Under the pieces are notes generated by a model. It was given only the letters and a program-made list of their open reading frames with translations, was not told the origin of the DNA and did not search any database. Positions 21,701-28,724 of a stretch of 64,000 bases of DNA are shown one piece after another. Location of the stretch: the NCBI RefSeq assembly GCF_004345645.1, contig NZ_SLWS01000005.1:62001-126000 (forward strand), read 5' to 3'. The translations under genes were made by a program, and so were the position numbers. Position 1 is the first letter of the stretch; each line of letters starts with the position of its first letter. This DNA is from Actinocrispum wychmicini. GTDB lineage: Bacteria > Actinomycetota > Actinomycetes > Mycobacteriales > Pseudonocardiaceae.

Positions 21701-21838
21701 GCCGTGCGGGGCGCCGTGGACCGCGGGTCGCCAGCCATCCGAGATCTGATGTCCCGGTTCGGCGAACCGGAACGGCAGGCGATGGCCGAGGCCCAACGGC
21801 TTCCCCAAGCCGAAGCGCTCGCGTGGTTGTACGCCTAG
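18704..21838 (+). CDS. SARP/AfsR-type transcriptional regulator with BTAD, ATPase and TPR domains
   Basis: A 1044-residue regulator. It begins with an OmpR-like winged helix (about residues 1-90), then a bacterial transcriptional activation domain (about 95-240), an NB-ARC/STAND ATPase with Walker A GPGGVGKTRLA near residue 280 and Walker B LVVLDNCEHL, and a long helical TPR-like C terminus. Such proteins control secondary metabolism or stress genes. No biosynthetic cluster is adjacent; the nearest candidate target is the convergent exporter pair. ATG at 18704 follows the clpC terminator. Its 3' end overlaps the exporter permease by 4 bases. Confidence 0.9.
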   Translation: MRVAMLGPLSLRDAADREIEVGGIRLRMLLVRLALDAGRIVPNESLIDGLWGERPPVDATNALQSLVSRLRKAGIAKQLESHSIGYSLAATDVDVHTFERLAAEGGRLLREGQTNRAAEVLREALDLWRGPALVDVADAPFAGPTVARLAEQRLTALEDRVDADIRRGRDADVIVELYALTREHPLRERLAGLLIQALHGVGRQADAINAFETVKRALADELGVDPGPQLREIHLAVLREKPAKTPGTALPAQLTSFVGRHTELAELGKVDDRLVTLVGPGGVGKTRLATEAAGRVTGRVWFVHLAGLREAVDVPVALAAALGLGDIRVPDGPGIWTIKTMDVTTRLVDALKNRADLVVLDNCEHLISAAANLADTLLAGCPTLRIMATSREPLAITGETLVPVGPLDLPDEQASPDQAMERAAVRLFLDRAVAVRPGFTVDEHNVAAVVAICRQLDGLPLALELAAARLRSMTVGQVVERLDDRFRLLTGGSRTSLPRHQTLGAVVEWSWGLLSEPERTLAGRLSVFATGATLEAVTAVCAGDDLPSADVLYVLASLVEKSLVEAIEGADGVPRYRMLQTVRAFAAARLVDADEVRARFTGYMLAMIEELEPKLRGPDQLGHLATMDADRQNILAALRIAVDRGDGDTSFRIGAAWTWYWLLRQGAFADMSSEHSLPLERMKSLAAQAPPDAQAAVRILEMAGDLGIPDRPLVVEMIDVCRELGPGSRYPVLVLLEPIANLLAGDHAEAVASLARTLRNRDPWVRAAVASCAAMIVINLGDLDRAERWFRHGVRAFRRLGDRWGLMLSLSGLGEIKSIRGDITGAIADMTESAKLEAEMGPLSNPPMTCARIAEQLHRAGDLDGAERELMQVLRISEELVQPTVTVAIRCRLGAVARARGDLVAAREHLVVAREIAEALGHTLTDNLVSWVDCVEMWVLADEGRVAEARALGRSALSAIQSGFMADNQGTASVGEALAAAAAADGDLPLAARLLGVSAAVRGAVDRGSPAIRDLMSRFGEPERQAMAEAQRLPQAEALAWLYA

Positions 21839-22632
21839 CTCACCCGGCGGCGGTAGGCGCGCATGGCCAACGGGTAGAACACGACGACGAACCCGACCAT
21901 CCACGCCAGGGCGCCGAACAGCGGACCCGACACCGGGCCGCCGTTGAGCAGGCCGCGGTTCACCTCGGTCAGCAACGTCACCGGGTTGACGTCGGTGAAC
22001 GCCTGCAGCCAACCAGGCAGCGTCGACGTCGGCACGAACACGTTGCTGGCGAACGTCAATGGCAGGATGAACGCGATCAACGCCCCCGGCACCGCCTGCG
22101 GCGACTTCACCAGCATCCCGACGAGCACCGACACCCAGCACAGGCACAGGCCGAACGCGATCATCAGCAGCAGGTCCAGCACGGCCGACAACGGGTCGGT
22201 GTGGATCCGGAACCCCAGGATCATCCCGAACACCAACATGATGATCAGTGACGTGGCATAGCGGATCACGTCGCCGAACACCGCGCCGAGCAGCGGCGCC
22301 GACCGGGCGATCGGCAGGCTGCGGAACCGGTCGAACACGCCCTTGCTGATGTCCGTGCACAGCGCGACACCGATGCCGAGGCTGGCGAACAGGGTGGTCT
22401 GCACCATCACGCCGGGCAGCAGCAGCTGCAGGTAGGCGTCCCGGTCGCCGCCGCCGATCGCGCCGCCGAACAGGTACGTGAACATGACCAGCATCAGGAT
22501 CGGCTGCAGGGTGACGTCGATCAGCTGCTCGGGGTTCTTGCGGATCTTGCGGACGCTCCTGGCGGACAGCGTGAGCCCGTGCTGGATCGTCCTCAGTGGA
22601 CCGATGTGGTTCGGTGCGACGGCGGTGGTCAC
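21835..22632 (-). CDS. ABC-2 type transporter permease (DrrB-like)
   Basis: A 265-residue permease with six predicted transmembrane helices and the ABC-2 layout of daunorubicin exporters (LLLPGVMVQTTLFASLGIG region). It is paired with the ATPase just upstream: GTG at 22632 overlaps that gene's stop by 4 bases. Probably exports a drug, lipid or secondary metabolite; the substrate cannot be read from the sequence. Confidence 0.88.
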   Translation of the reverse strand: MTTAVAPNHIGPLRTIQHGLTLSARSVRKIRKNPEQLIDVTLQPILMLVMFTYLFGGAIGGGDRDAYLQLLLPGVMVQTTLFASLGIGVALCTDISKGVFDRFRSLPIARSAPLLGAVFGDVIRYATSLIIMLVFGMILGFRIHTDPLSAVLDLLLMIAFGLCLCWVSVLVGMLVKSPQAVPGALIAFILPLTFASNVFVPTSTLPGWLQAFTDVNPVTLLTEVNRGLLNGGPVSGPLFGALAWMVGFVVVFYPLAMRAYRRRVS

Positions 22633-23585
22633 GGCGCGGCTCCTTCGCGGTCGCCGGTGATGGCCAGGAACGCCTCGTCCAGGCTGGGCAGCCGGAGCGC
22701 CAGCTCGTCCACGGTGATGCCGGCCTCGTCCAGCTTTCTGACCAATGTGGACAGCAACATCGGGTCGCCGGCCGGGGTGGTGAACAGGCCCGTGTCGTCG
22801 TCGCGGACCGGTGGCACGCCGGTGAGATCGACCAGGATCCGTTCGGTCGCGGCCATGTCACTGGCCAGCGTGGGCCGGACCTGCAGGGTCTGCCCGCCGG
22901 TCTTGCGCTTCAGCTCGTCCGGGCGGCCGTCGGCGACCACCTTGCCGTGGTCGAACACGGTGATCCGGTCGGCCAGCTGGTCGGCCTCCTCCAGGTACTG
23001 CGTGGTCAGCAGGACCGTGACCCCGTCGCGGACGAGCTTGCGGACGATGTCCCAGACCTCGTTGCGGGCGTGCGGGTCCAGGCCGGTGGTCGGCTCGTCC
23101 AGGTACAGCACCCGCGGCCGGCCGACCAGGCTGGACGCCAGGTCGATCCGCCTGCGCATACCGCCCGAGTACGTCTTGACCGACCGGTCGGCCGCGTCGG
23201 TCAGCTCGAACTGGTCCAGCAGTTCGCTGGCGCGGGCCCGCGCGGCCGGCTTGGGCATCTCCAGCAGACGGCCGATCATCACCAGGTTCTCCCGGCCGGA
23301 CAGGTCCTCGTCCACGGACGCGTACTGGCCGGTCAGCCCGATCAGCTGGCGCACCGCGACGGACTGTCGGACCACGTCGAACCCGCCCACGCGGGCGTGC
23401 CCGGCGTCGGGTCGCAGCAGTGTCGCCAGGATCCGGACGGCAGTCGTCTTGCCCGCGCCGTTCGGCCCCAGCACACCGAGGATCTTGCCGGTGGGCACGA
23501 CCAGGTCGACACCGCCGAGCGCGGTCGTCTCGCCGAATCGTTTCACCAGGCCCTCGGCCTCGATGGCGTTGTCTTCTCCTGACAT
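22629..23585 (-). CDS. Daunorubicin-resistance-type ABC transporter ATP-binding protein (DrrA-like)
   Basis: A 318-residue ATPase with Walker A GPNGAGKTT, signature YSGGMRRRIDLA, Walker B VLYLDEPTTGLDP and the DrrA-type C-terminal extension. ATG at 23585 (MSGEDNAIEAEGLVKRFG) is preferred because the recognised fold begins there; an upstream in-frame start at 23624 adds an unrelated 13-residue leader. Forms a two-gene exporter operon with the permease and is divergent from the phosphodiesterase-like gene. Confidence 0.9.
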   Translation of the reverse strand: MSGEDNAIEAEGLVKRFGETTALGGVDLVVPTGKILGVLGPNGAGKTTAVRILATLLRPDAGHARVGGFDVVRQSVAVRQLIGLTGQYASVDEDLSGRENLVMIGRLLEMPKPAARARASELLDQFELTDAADRSVKTYSGGMRRRIDLASSLVGRPRVLYLDEPTTGLDPHARNEVWDIVRKLVRDGVTVLLTTQYLEEADQLADRITVFDHGKVVADGRPDELKRKTGGQTLQVRPTLASDMAATERILVDLTGVPPVRDDDTGLFTTPAGDPMLLSTLVRKLDEAGITVDELALRLPSLDEAFLAITGDREGAAP

Positions 23586-23660
23586 GGTGGCCACTGTGCC
23601 CAGCCACGCTGCCAGGCCACGCACAACGCACTGTCAGTCAAGTTCGGGCAAGCTGAGTGT

Positions 23661-24647
23661 GTGACAGCGACAGCCACCCGGGCGGACGAGCAACCCGCGA
23701 GACCCCGGCCAGGGGGCCGCAAGGGGATGATCCTGCTGGTCATCCCCAGTGTGCCGTTCCTGGCGTTCGCGTTTCTCCGGCTGTTCGGGGTGGGCGGCAA
23801 CCGGTACATCGTCGCGGCGATCGCCCTGACCCCGTACGTCGCCGCGGTCGGGCTGGTACTCGGCGTGATCGGGCTGCTGATGCGCCGGTGGGTCTTCGGC
23901 GGGATCGTGATGGGCGTCGCCCTGATCACCGCGGCGGCCGTGGCGCCCAGGATGATCTCGCACTCCCAACCGGAGGCGCACGGCCCGAAGCTCGCGGTGA
24001 TGAGCGCGAACATGTACTTCGGCCAGGCGGACCCGATCGCCATCGTGACTATGGTCAGGGACAACAACGTCGACGCGCTCAGCCTGCAGGAGCTCACCCC
24101 GGACGCGGTCGACCGCCTGCACCGGGCCGGCCTCAACGCGTTGTTGCCGTACCAGCTGTTCCAGCCGCTGAGTGGCGGCTCCGGGTCCGGGCTGGCGTCG
24201 AAGTACCCGTTGACGCAGGAGGAGATCACCCCGCCGGCGGTGATGGCGCAGCCGGCCGCGGTCATCGACCTGCCCGGCCTGATCGACCCGGACATTCAGG
24301 TCGTGCACGCGCTGCCCGGGGTGATCGACGCGGTGATCTGGAAGCAGGAGCTGGACCGGCTGCCGCCGCCGGCGTTCAAGGTCCGGCCCCGGCTGCTGGT
24401 CGGCGACTTCAACGGCACGCTGGACCACCCGGGCCTGCGCAAGCTGACCGACCTCGGGTACGTCGACGCGGCCGAGCGGCGCGGCGCTGGGCTGACGCCG
24501 ACGTGGCCGGCCGGGCTGTGGCCGCCGCCGGTCACCATCGACCACGTCTTCGTCGACAACCGCGCCGCGATCGACGACTACCGAGTGGTGGACTTGCCCG
24601 GCAGCGACCACCGGGCGGTGCTGGCGTGGATCACGCTGCCGAACTGA
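23661..24647 (+). CDS. Endonuclease/exonuclease/phosphatase family membrane protein
   Basis: A 328-residue protein with an N-terminal cytoplasmic tail, about three transmembrane helices (residues 25-110) and an outward-facing EEP catalytic domain. The EEP signature blocks are present: MSANMYFGQAD, LQELT, GDFNGTLDHP, TIDHVFVD and SDHRAVLAW, giving the metal-binding Asn/Glu/Asp and catalytic His set. The substrate may be nucleic acid or a phosphoester. The 3' end overlaps the convergent sirtuin gene by 17 bases. Confidence 0.87.
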   Translation: MTATATRADEQPARPRPGGRKGMILLVIPSVPFLAFAFLRLFGVGGNRYIVAAIALTPYVAAVGLVLGVIGLLMRRWVFGGIVMGVALITAAAVAPRMISHSQPEAHGPKLAVMSANMYFGQADPIAIVTMVRDNNVDALSLQELTPDAVDRLHRAGLNALLPYQLFQPLSGGSGSGLASKYPLTQEEITPPAVMAQPAAVIDLPGLIDPDIQVVHALPGVIDAVIWKQELDRLPPPAFKVRPRLLVGDFNGTLDHPGLRKLTDLGYVDAAERRGAGLTPTWPAGLWPPPVTIDHVFVDNRAAIDDYRVVDLPGSDHRAVLAWITLPN

Positions 24648-25443
24648 CTCGCTTGTCCAATTCGGACAGTGCGGCGAGCGCGCCCATGGCGAGCGGCACA
24701 CCCCGGCCGTGCCGGACTTCCGGCTCCCGTGGGTTGATCCGGATCAGCGCGCCGGTCCGGGCCGAGGCCAGTTCGGACATCCGGCGCACGGTCGGCACGG
24801 CGTGTCCCGCGCCGATCTCGATCACCACCAGGTCCGCCTGGGCCGCCCGCCATTTCGAGACGCTCGCCAGGATCGCTTCGCTGCGCGTGGGATCCCAGTC
24901 GTAGTCACCGAACATCAGGATGTTGGGCCGGGCCAAGCCGGCGCATCCGGGGCACGCGGGCAGGTCGCCGGTGGCGCGCATGGTCTCCTGGTCGACCGGC
25001 ACATCGACGGTGACCGGCCAGATCGGATGTCCACAGTGGTCGAAACACTGCAGGTGGTGGATCGACCCGTGCACCTCGGCCACATGCTCCGCCGGAAATC
25101 CCGCGTACTGGAACTGTCCATCCACATTGGACGTGAACACCCGGATGGGCCGGCCCCAGCCGGTCAGTATCCGGAAGCCCTGGTGTGGCACGGTTTCCCG
25201 GTACAGGTTGAGCCGATGGCCGTAGAATCCCCATGCCAACGGCGGATCCTCGGCGAAGTGCACCGGGTCGGCCAGCTCGACGAACCGCAGGCCGAGCCGG
25301 GCGTACGGCGGGTACGCGTGCCAGAACCCTTCGTCACCACGGAAATCCGGCAGTCCTGAGTCGACGCCCATGCCCGCGCCCGCGCACACCAGGACCGCCC
25401 CGGCGCGTTCGATCAGGTCGGCCGCCTGGTCCAGGTCATTCAC
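24631..25443 (-). CDS. Sir2-family NAD-dependent deacylase, atypical
   Basis: A 270-residue sirtuin-fold protein. The NAD motif is GAGMGVDSGLPDFRG. The catalytic region reads TSNVDGQFQYAGF, where classical sirtuins have TQNVDGLH, and the acceptor His lies in EVHGS. Zinc-type Cys pairs are CFDHC and CPGC. The deviating TSNVD motif suggests a divergent class with altered acyl preference or another NAD-dependent activity. GTG at 25443 lies inside the end of mhuD (8-base overlap), so translation is coupled to the haem oxygenase gene. Confidence 0.88.
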   Translation of the reverse strand: MNDLDQAADLIERAGAVLVCAGAGMGVDSGLPDFRGDEGFWHAYPPYARLGLRFVELADPVHFAEDPPLAWGFYGHRLNLYRETVPHQGFRILTGWGRPIRVFTSNVDGQFQYAGFPAEHVAEVHGSIHHLQCFDHCGHPIWPVTVDVPVDQETMRATGDLPACPGCAGLARPNILMFGDYDWDPTRSEAILASVSKWRAAQADLVVIEIGAGHAVPTVRRMSELASARTGALIRINPREPEVRHGRGVPLAMGALAALSELDKRVSSAA

Positions 25444-25741
25444 CGGCCGCGATGTGCTGCACGACCTCGAACTCCAGCAGGCTCGCCCCGGTCGCCACCG
25501 GCTTCGGCCGGCCTTCGCCGCCGTGCTGGCCCCGACCCCGCGCCCAGGCCTGGAAGTCCTCCTCGGTCTCCCACCGCGTGTACACGAAGTACCTGTTCTC
25601 GCCCGCGACCGGCCGCAGCAGGTTGAACTCAAGGAAGCCAGGGGAGTCTTTCACCGAGGCCGCCCGCGCGGCGAACCGCTTCTCCAGTTCGGGCCCAGCA
25701 CCCTCGGGCACCTCGATCGCGTTGATCTTCACCACTGCCAT
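25436..25741 (-). CDS. mhuD: MhuD-type haem-degrading monooxygenase
   Basis: A 101-residue ABM-fold protein very close to M. tuberculosis MhuD (Rv3592), sharing VVKINAIEVP at the N terminus, SPGFLxFxLLRPV, and PVATGASLLEFEVV at the C terminus. MhuD degrades haem to mycobilin and releases iron. Catalytic Asn7 and Trp66 are at the same positions. The haem-ligand loop is one residue shorter, so the axial His would be His73 rather than His75. The ATG lies only 11 bp from a 167-bp palindromic element, which therefore covers the region where a promoter is expected. No good Shine-Dalgarno is visible. Confidence 0.9.
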   Translation of the reverse strand: MAVVKINAIEVPEGAGPELEKRFAARAASVKDSPGFLEFNLLRPVAGENRYFVYTRWETEEDFQAWARGRGQHGGEGRPKPVATGASLLEFEVVQHIAAGE

Positions 25742-25752
25742 GCGTCCCAGTG

Positions 25753-25919
25753 TAGGTCGGGTCTCGACGTCCCCGTCCGCGATAGCCGGGCCGAGGTGGT
25801 CCCTGGCGCCACCGCCGAAACGCCCGAATACAACTAAGGTATTGGGGCGCTCCTGCGGCGACGCCAGGAACCACCTCGATCCCAGCTCTCATCGAACGGG
25901 GACGTCGAGACCCGACCTA
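25753..25919. repeat. 167-bp near-continuous palindrome, MITE-like
   Basis: This fills the gap between mhuD and the 2H phosphoesterase. Outer arms 25753-25776 and 25896-25919 are perfect 24-bp inverted repeats beginning TAGGTCGGGTCTCGACG. Inner arms 25792-25808 and 25862-25878 pair with one mismatch, and central arms 25821-25831 and 25839-25849 pair with one mismatch around a 7-nt loop. All three arm pairs share one symmetry centre near 25835. TA at both outer ends would fit TA target duplication as in IS630/mariner elements. No transposase is encoded. Confidence 0.85.
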
Positions 25920-25929
25920 GGGACCCGGC

Positions 25930-26448
25930 ATGATGTGCCGGGTGGCTCACGTGGTGGCGGTGTACTTCGACGATGGGGCCGACCGTGCGGTTCGGGCCCT
26001 GTGGCGTCGGCTCGACCAGGCTGGTGCCGGCGGGGAGCGCGTCATGCCGCCGCACGTCACGTTCGCCATGGCCAAATCGATCCCGCGCGCGGCCAGGGAC
26101 GCGCTCCGGCACGAACTGCGCACGCTCGCGATCCCGAACCTGTGGCTGTCGAACCTCGGCACGTTCCCGAACACCAACAACGTCCTGATGCTGGGCGCGA
26201 TCGTGGACGCCGAGTTGCTGGCCGTGCACTCGGCCGTCCATGACGTGCTCGCCGGCCGGGTCCAGTCGCCGCACGCGTACTACCTGCCCGGCTCGTGGGT
26301 GCCGCACTGCACGCTGGCGATGGGTGTCACGCATCCGCAGATGGTCGACGGGTTCGCCGCGTTGCACCCGGTCGACCGGATCGAGGCCGGTGTCGACCAG
26401 GTCGTGATCTACGACACGCAGTCCGGGGACACCGAGACGATCAGGTGA
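25930..26448 (+). CDS. 2H phosphoesterase / 2'-5' RNA ligase family protein
   Basis: A 172-residue protein with the two His-containing motifs of the 2H superfamily: PPHVTFA (about residue 39) and VPHCTLAM (about residue 122). Members hydrolyse cyclic phosphodiesters, ligate 2'-5' RNA or act on nucleotides; the substrate here is unknown. Tandem ATGs at 25930 and 25933 follow AGGGACC. The gene starts 11 bp after the palindromic element, whose outer arm supplies the upstream sequence. It overlaps the convergent hydrolase by 8 bases. Confidence 0.82.
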   Translation: MMCRVAHVVAVYFDDGADRAVRALWRRLDQAGAGGERVMPPHVTFAMAKSIPRAARDALRHELRTLAIPNLWLSNLGTFPNTNNVLMLGAIVDAELLAVHSAVHDVLAGRVQSPHAYYLPGSWVPHCTLAMGVTHPQMVDGFAALHPVDRIEAGVDQVVIYDTQSGDTETIR

Positions 26449-27184
26449 GCGAGGACAGGAACGCCTCCACCGCGCCCCGGTAGAAGTCCGGCCGGTCCCG
26501 GTGGATGACGTGCCCGGCGCCGGGGACCACGACGTGCTTGCCGCCGCCCGGCGCACGGACCGGCATCTGGCTCATCTGGCCGGGCGGGTTCGTGCCGTGT
26601 TCGCCTTCCAGCACGAGCATGGGGCACTGGACCTTGTCCACGAGCGGCCAGTAGTCCGTCTCGCCCCATTCGCCCGCGATGACGAAGAGCCGGTCGATGT
26701 CGGCGATCAGGTGGTAGCCGTCGGCGCGTTCCTCGAAACATTCGACGAAGTAGTCGCCGTAGTCGCCGAAGAACTCCTTGACGTGCGCCAACGACTGGAA
26801 CGGCGTGGGCCACGCGTCGAAGACCGCCCGCCACACGTCGCCTGTCCGGCCGCGCAGGTCGGGCACCATGTCCTCCACGACGATGCCCTTGACCAGGTCC
26901 GGATGGGTCGCGGCGAGGGCCCAGGCGTGCAGCCCGCCCATCGAGTGGCCGATGACCACCGACGGCCCGAGGTCCCGGACGACGGCTGCCGCGTCTTCGA
27001 CGAAGTCCTCGGTCCGTCCTTCCTGCACCGGGTTCCGGCCGTGCGCGCGGGCGTCGATGCCCACGACGTGCCCGTAGCGGGTCAGCCACTGGGCGACGGG
27101 CCACCATGTGGTCGCGCGGCCCATCAGGCCGTGCAGCAGCAGGATGCCCTGTCCGCTGCCGCCGAAGTCGACGACCTGGCGCAT
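26441..27184 (-). CDS. Alpha/beta hydrolase
   Basis: A 247-residue hydrolase with LLHGLMGRATTWW as the oxyanion region and nucleophile elbow GHSMGG. An Asp occurs in the GIDARAHG-type loop and the C-terminal His in VPGAGHVIHRDRP. It sits where M. tuberculosis has Rv3591c next to mhuD. The substrate is unknown. Confidence 0.88.
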   Translation of the reverse strand: MRQVVDFGGSGQGILLLHGLMGRATTWWPVAQWLTRYGHVVGIDARAHGRNPVQEGRTEDFVEDAAAVVRDLGPSVVIGHSMGGLHAWALAATHPDLVKGIVVEDMVPDLRGRTGDVWRAVFDAWPTPFQSLAHVKEFFGDYGDYFVECFEERADGYHLIADIDRLFVIAGEWGETDYWPLVDKVQCPMLVLEGEHGTNPPGQMSQMPVRAPGGGKHVVVPGAGHVIHRDRPDFYRGAVEAFLSSLT

Positions 27185-27224
27185 TCACCCTCCCCATATC
27201 CCCTGGTTGGCTAGGTTTAGCCGC

Positions 27225-28655
27225 ATGAGTCGCGCACGCTTGGCCATTCTGCTCGCCTTGGCGTGCTCGGCCGTCGTCGGCTGTTCCAGCAGTTCACCGA
27301 CACCAGCACCGACACCGCCCGCGCCGAACGCGGGCTCGGACGGCGCCGGCGATCCGTACTACCCGAAGGACGGAAACGGCGGCTACGACGTCACCGCCTA
27401 CGACGTGGCCATCACCTACGACCCGTCGTCGCAGCATCTCGACGGGGACACCACGGTCACCGCGAGCGCGACCCAGGACCTGAGCCGGTTCGACCTGGAC
27501 CTCACCGGCCTGGACGTGGCGGGGGTGGACATCGATGGCACCGCCGCCCGGTTCACCCGAGCCGGCCAGCACGAACTGGTGGTCACGCCGGCGGCGACGA
27601 TCGCCAAGGGCGCGGTCTTCCACGCCCGCGTCAGGTACACAGGCAAACCGACCACGTCGTCCGACGACATGCTGGGCACCACCGGGTGGCAGACCACGCA
27701 GTCCGGCGGTGCCTTCGTGGCCGGCGAGCCGCATTCGGCGTCCTTCTGGTACCCGGCCAACGACCATCCGATGGACAAGGCCACGTTCAAGCTGTCCGCG
27801 AAGGTCCCGACCGGGTGGAGCGTGATCTCGAACGGTCGCGAGGAGCCCAGCACCCAGGACGGCGGCTGGACCACGTTCCACTGGGTGGAGTCGACCAAAG
27901 TCGCCACGTACCTGACCACGATCGGGATCGACAAGTGGACGTTCGAGCGGTCCGCGCTGCCCGACGGCACCCCGGTCGTGAGCGCGTTCGCGCCCGGCGC
28001 CGAGGACAAGAAGGCCGTCGAGGCCCGGCTGCCGGAGATCCTCGGCTTCCTGGCCGAGAAGTTCGGGCCCTACCCGCAGTCCGCGGCCGGCGGGATCTTC
28101 CTCGACGAGAACATCCGGTTCTCGCTGGAGACCCAGACCCGTCCGATCTACGCCCGCTGGACCGACCTGACCACGGTCGTCCACGAGAACGCCCACCAGT
28201 GGTTCGGCGACTCGGTGTCGGTGGCCGGGTGGACGGACATCTGCCTGAACGAGTGCTTCGCCAGCTACGCCACCTGGCTGTGGTCGGAGACGAAGGACCA
28301 CCAGAACCTGGACCAGCACTACCGGGACCAGGTCACCGGCAACAAGTCCAAGGTCGACTTCTGGTCGAACAAGCTCTACGGGATGGGCGCGGGGAACGAG
28401 TTCCACGGCGTGTACGACAAGGGCCCGATGGCGATGCACGCCCTGCGCAGGCAGATCGGCGACGACGCGTTCGCCAAGCTGTTGAAGGACTGGCCGGCGG
28501 CGCACAAGGAGGGCACCGCGACCTGGCCCCAGTTCGAGGAGTTCGTCGGCAAGCTGGTGCCGAACCAGGACCTCAGGCCGTTCTTCGACGCCTGGTTCCA
28601 CCAGGACAAGATCCCCGCCGACCAGTACCTGTACCCGGGTTCGCTGCGCGGCTGA
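27225..28655 (+). CDS. Lipoprotein M1-family metallopeptidase
   Basis: A 476-residue secreted zinc peptidase. The signal peptide ends in lipobox VVGC, so it is probably anchored outside the membrane, followed by a Ser/Pro-rich linker. An N-terminal beta-sandwich leads into the catalytic domain with zinc motif HENAH (residues 320-324) and the third ligand Glu343 in NECFAS, the exact HExxH-x18-E spacing of M1. The exopeptidase GxMEN motif of classical aminopeptidases is not recognisable (GGIFLDEN instead), so substrate choice may differ. ATG at 27225 is chosen because it begins the signal peptide. Confidence 0.92.
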   Translation: MSRARLAILLALACSAVVGCSSSSPTPAPTPPAPNAGSDGAGDPYYPKDGNGGYDVTAYDVAITYDPSSQHLDGDTTVTASATQDLSRFDLDLTGLDVAGVDIDGTAARFTRAGQHELVVTPAATIAKGAVFHARVRYTGKPTTSSDDMLGTTGWQTTQSGGAFVAGEPHSASFWYPANDHPMDKATFKLSAKVPTGWSVISNGREEPSTQDGGWTTFHWVESTKVATYLTTIGIDKWTFERSALPDGTPVVSAFAPGAEDKKAVEARLPEILGFLAEKFGPYPQSAAGGIFLDENIRFSLETQTRPIYARWTDLTTVVHENAHQWFGDSVSVAGWTDICLNECFASYATWLWSETKDHQNLDQHYRDQVTGNKSKVDFWSNKLYGMGAGNEFHGVYDKGPMAMHALRRQIGDDAFAKLLKDWPAAHKEGTATWPQFEEFVGKLVPNQDLRPFFDAWFHQDKIPADQYLYPGSLRG

Positions 28656-28661
28656 CGGAGT

Positions 28662-28715
28662 TTGTCCACAGGCGCTGTCCACAGGAATGAGGGGTTATCC
28701 ACAGCTCTGTCCCCA
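28662..28715 (+). promoter_or_regulatory. Cluster of four DnaA-box-like 9-mers
   Basis: TTGTCCACA (28662-28670), CTGTCCACA (28675-28683), TTATCCACA (28695-28703) and CTGTCCCCA (28707-28715) lie in the same orientation within 54 bp, between the convergent M1 peptidase and mutY genes. The first and third are consensus DnaA boxes for actinobacteria and E. coli respectively; the fourth is degenerate. dnaA and dnaN are not nearby, so this is not the conserved oriC setting. Confidence 0.7.
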
Positions 28716-28724
28716 GGTTCGGGG

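Noticed and set aside
19415-22861. 1148-residue open frame opposite the SARP regulator and across the DrrB gene
   Set aside because: It crosses two well-supported genes, has low-complexity composition and no motif.
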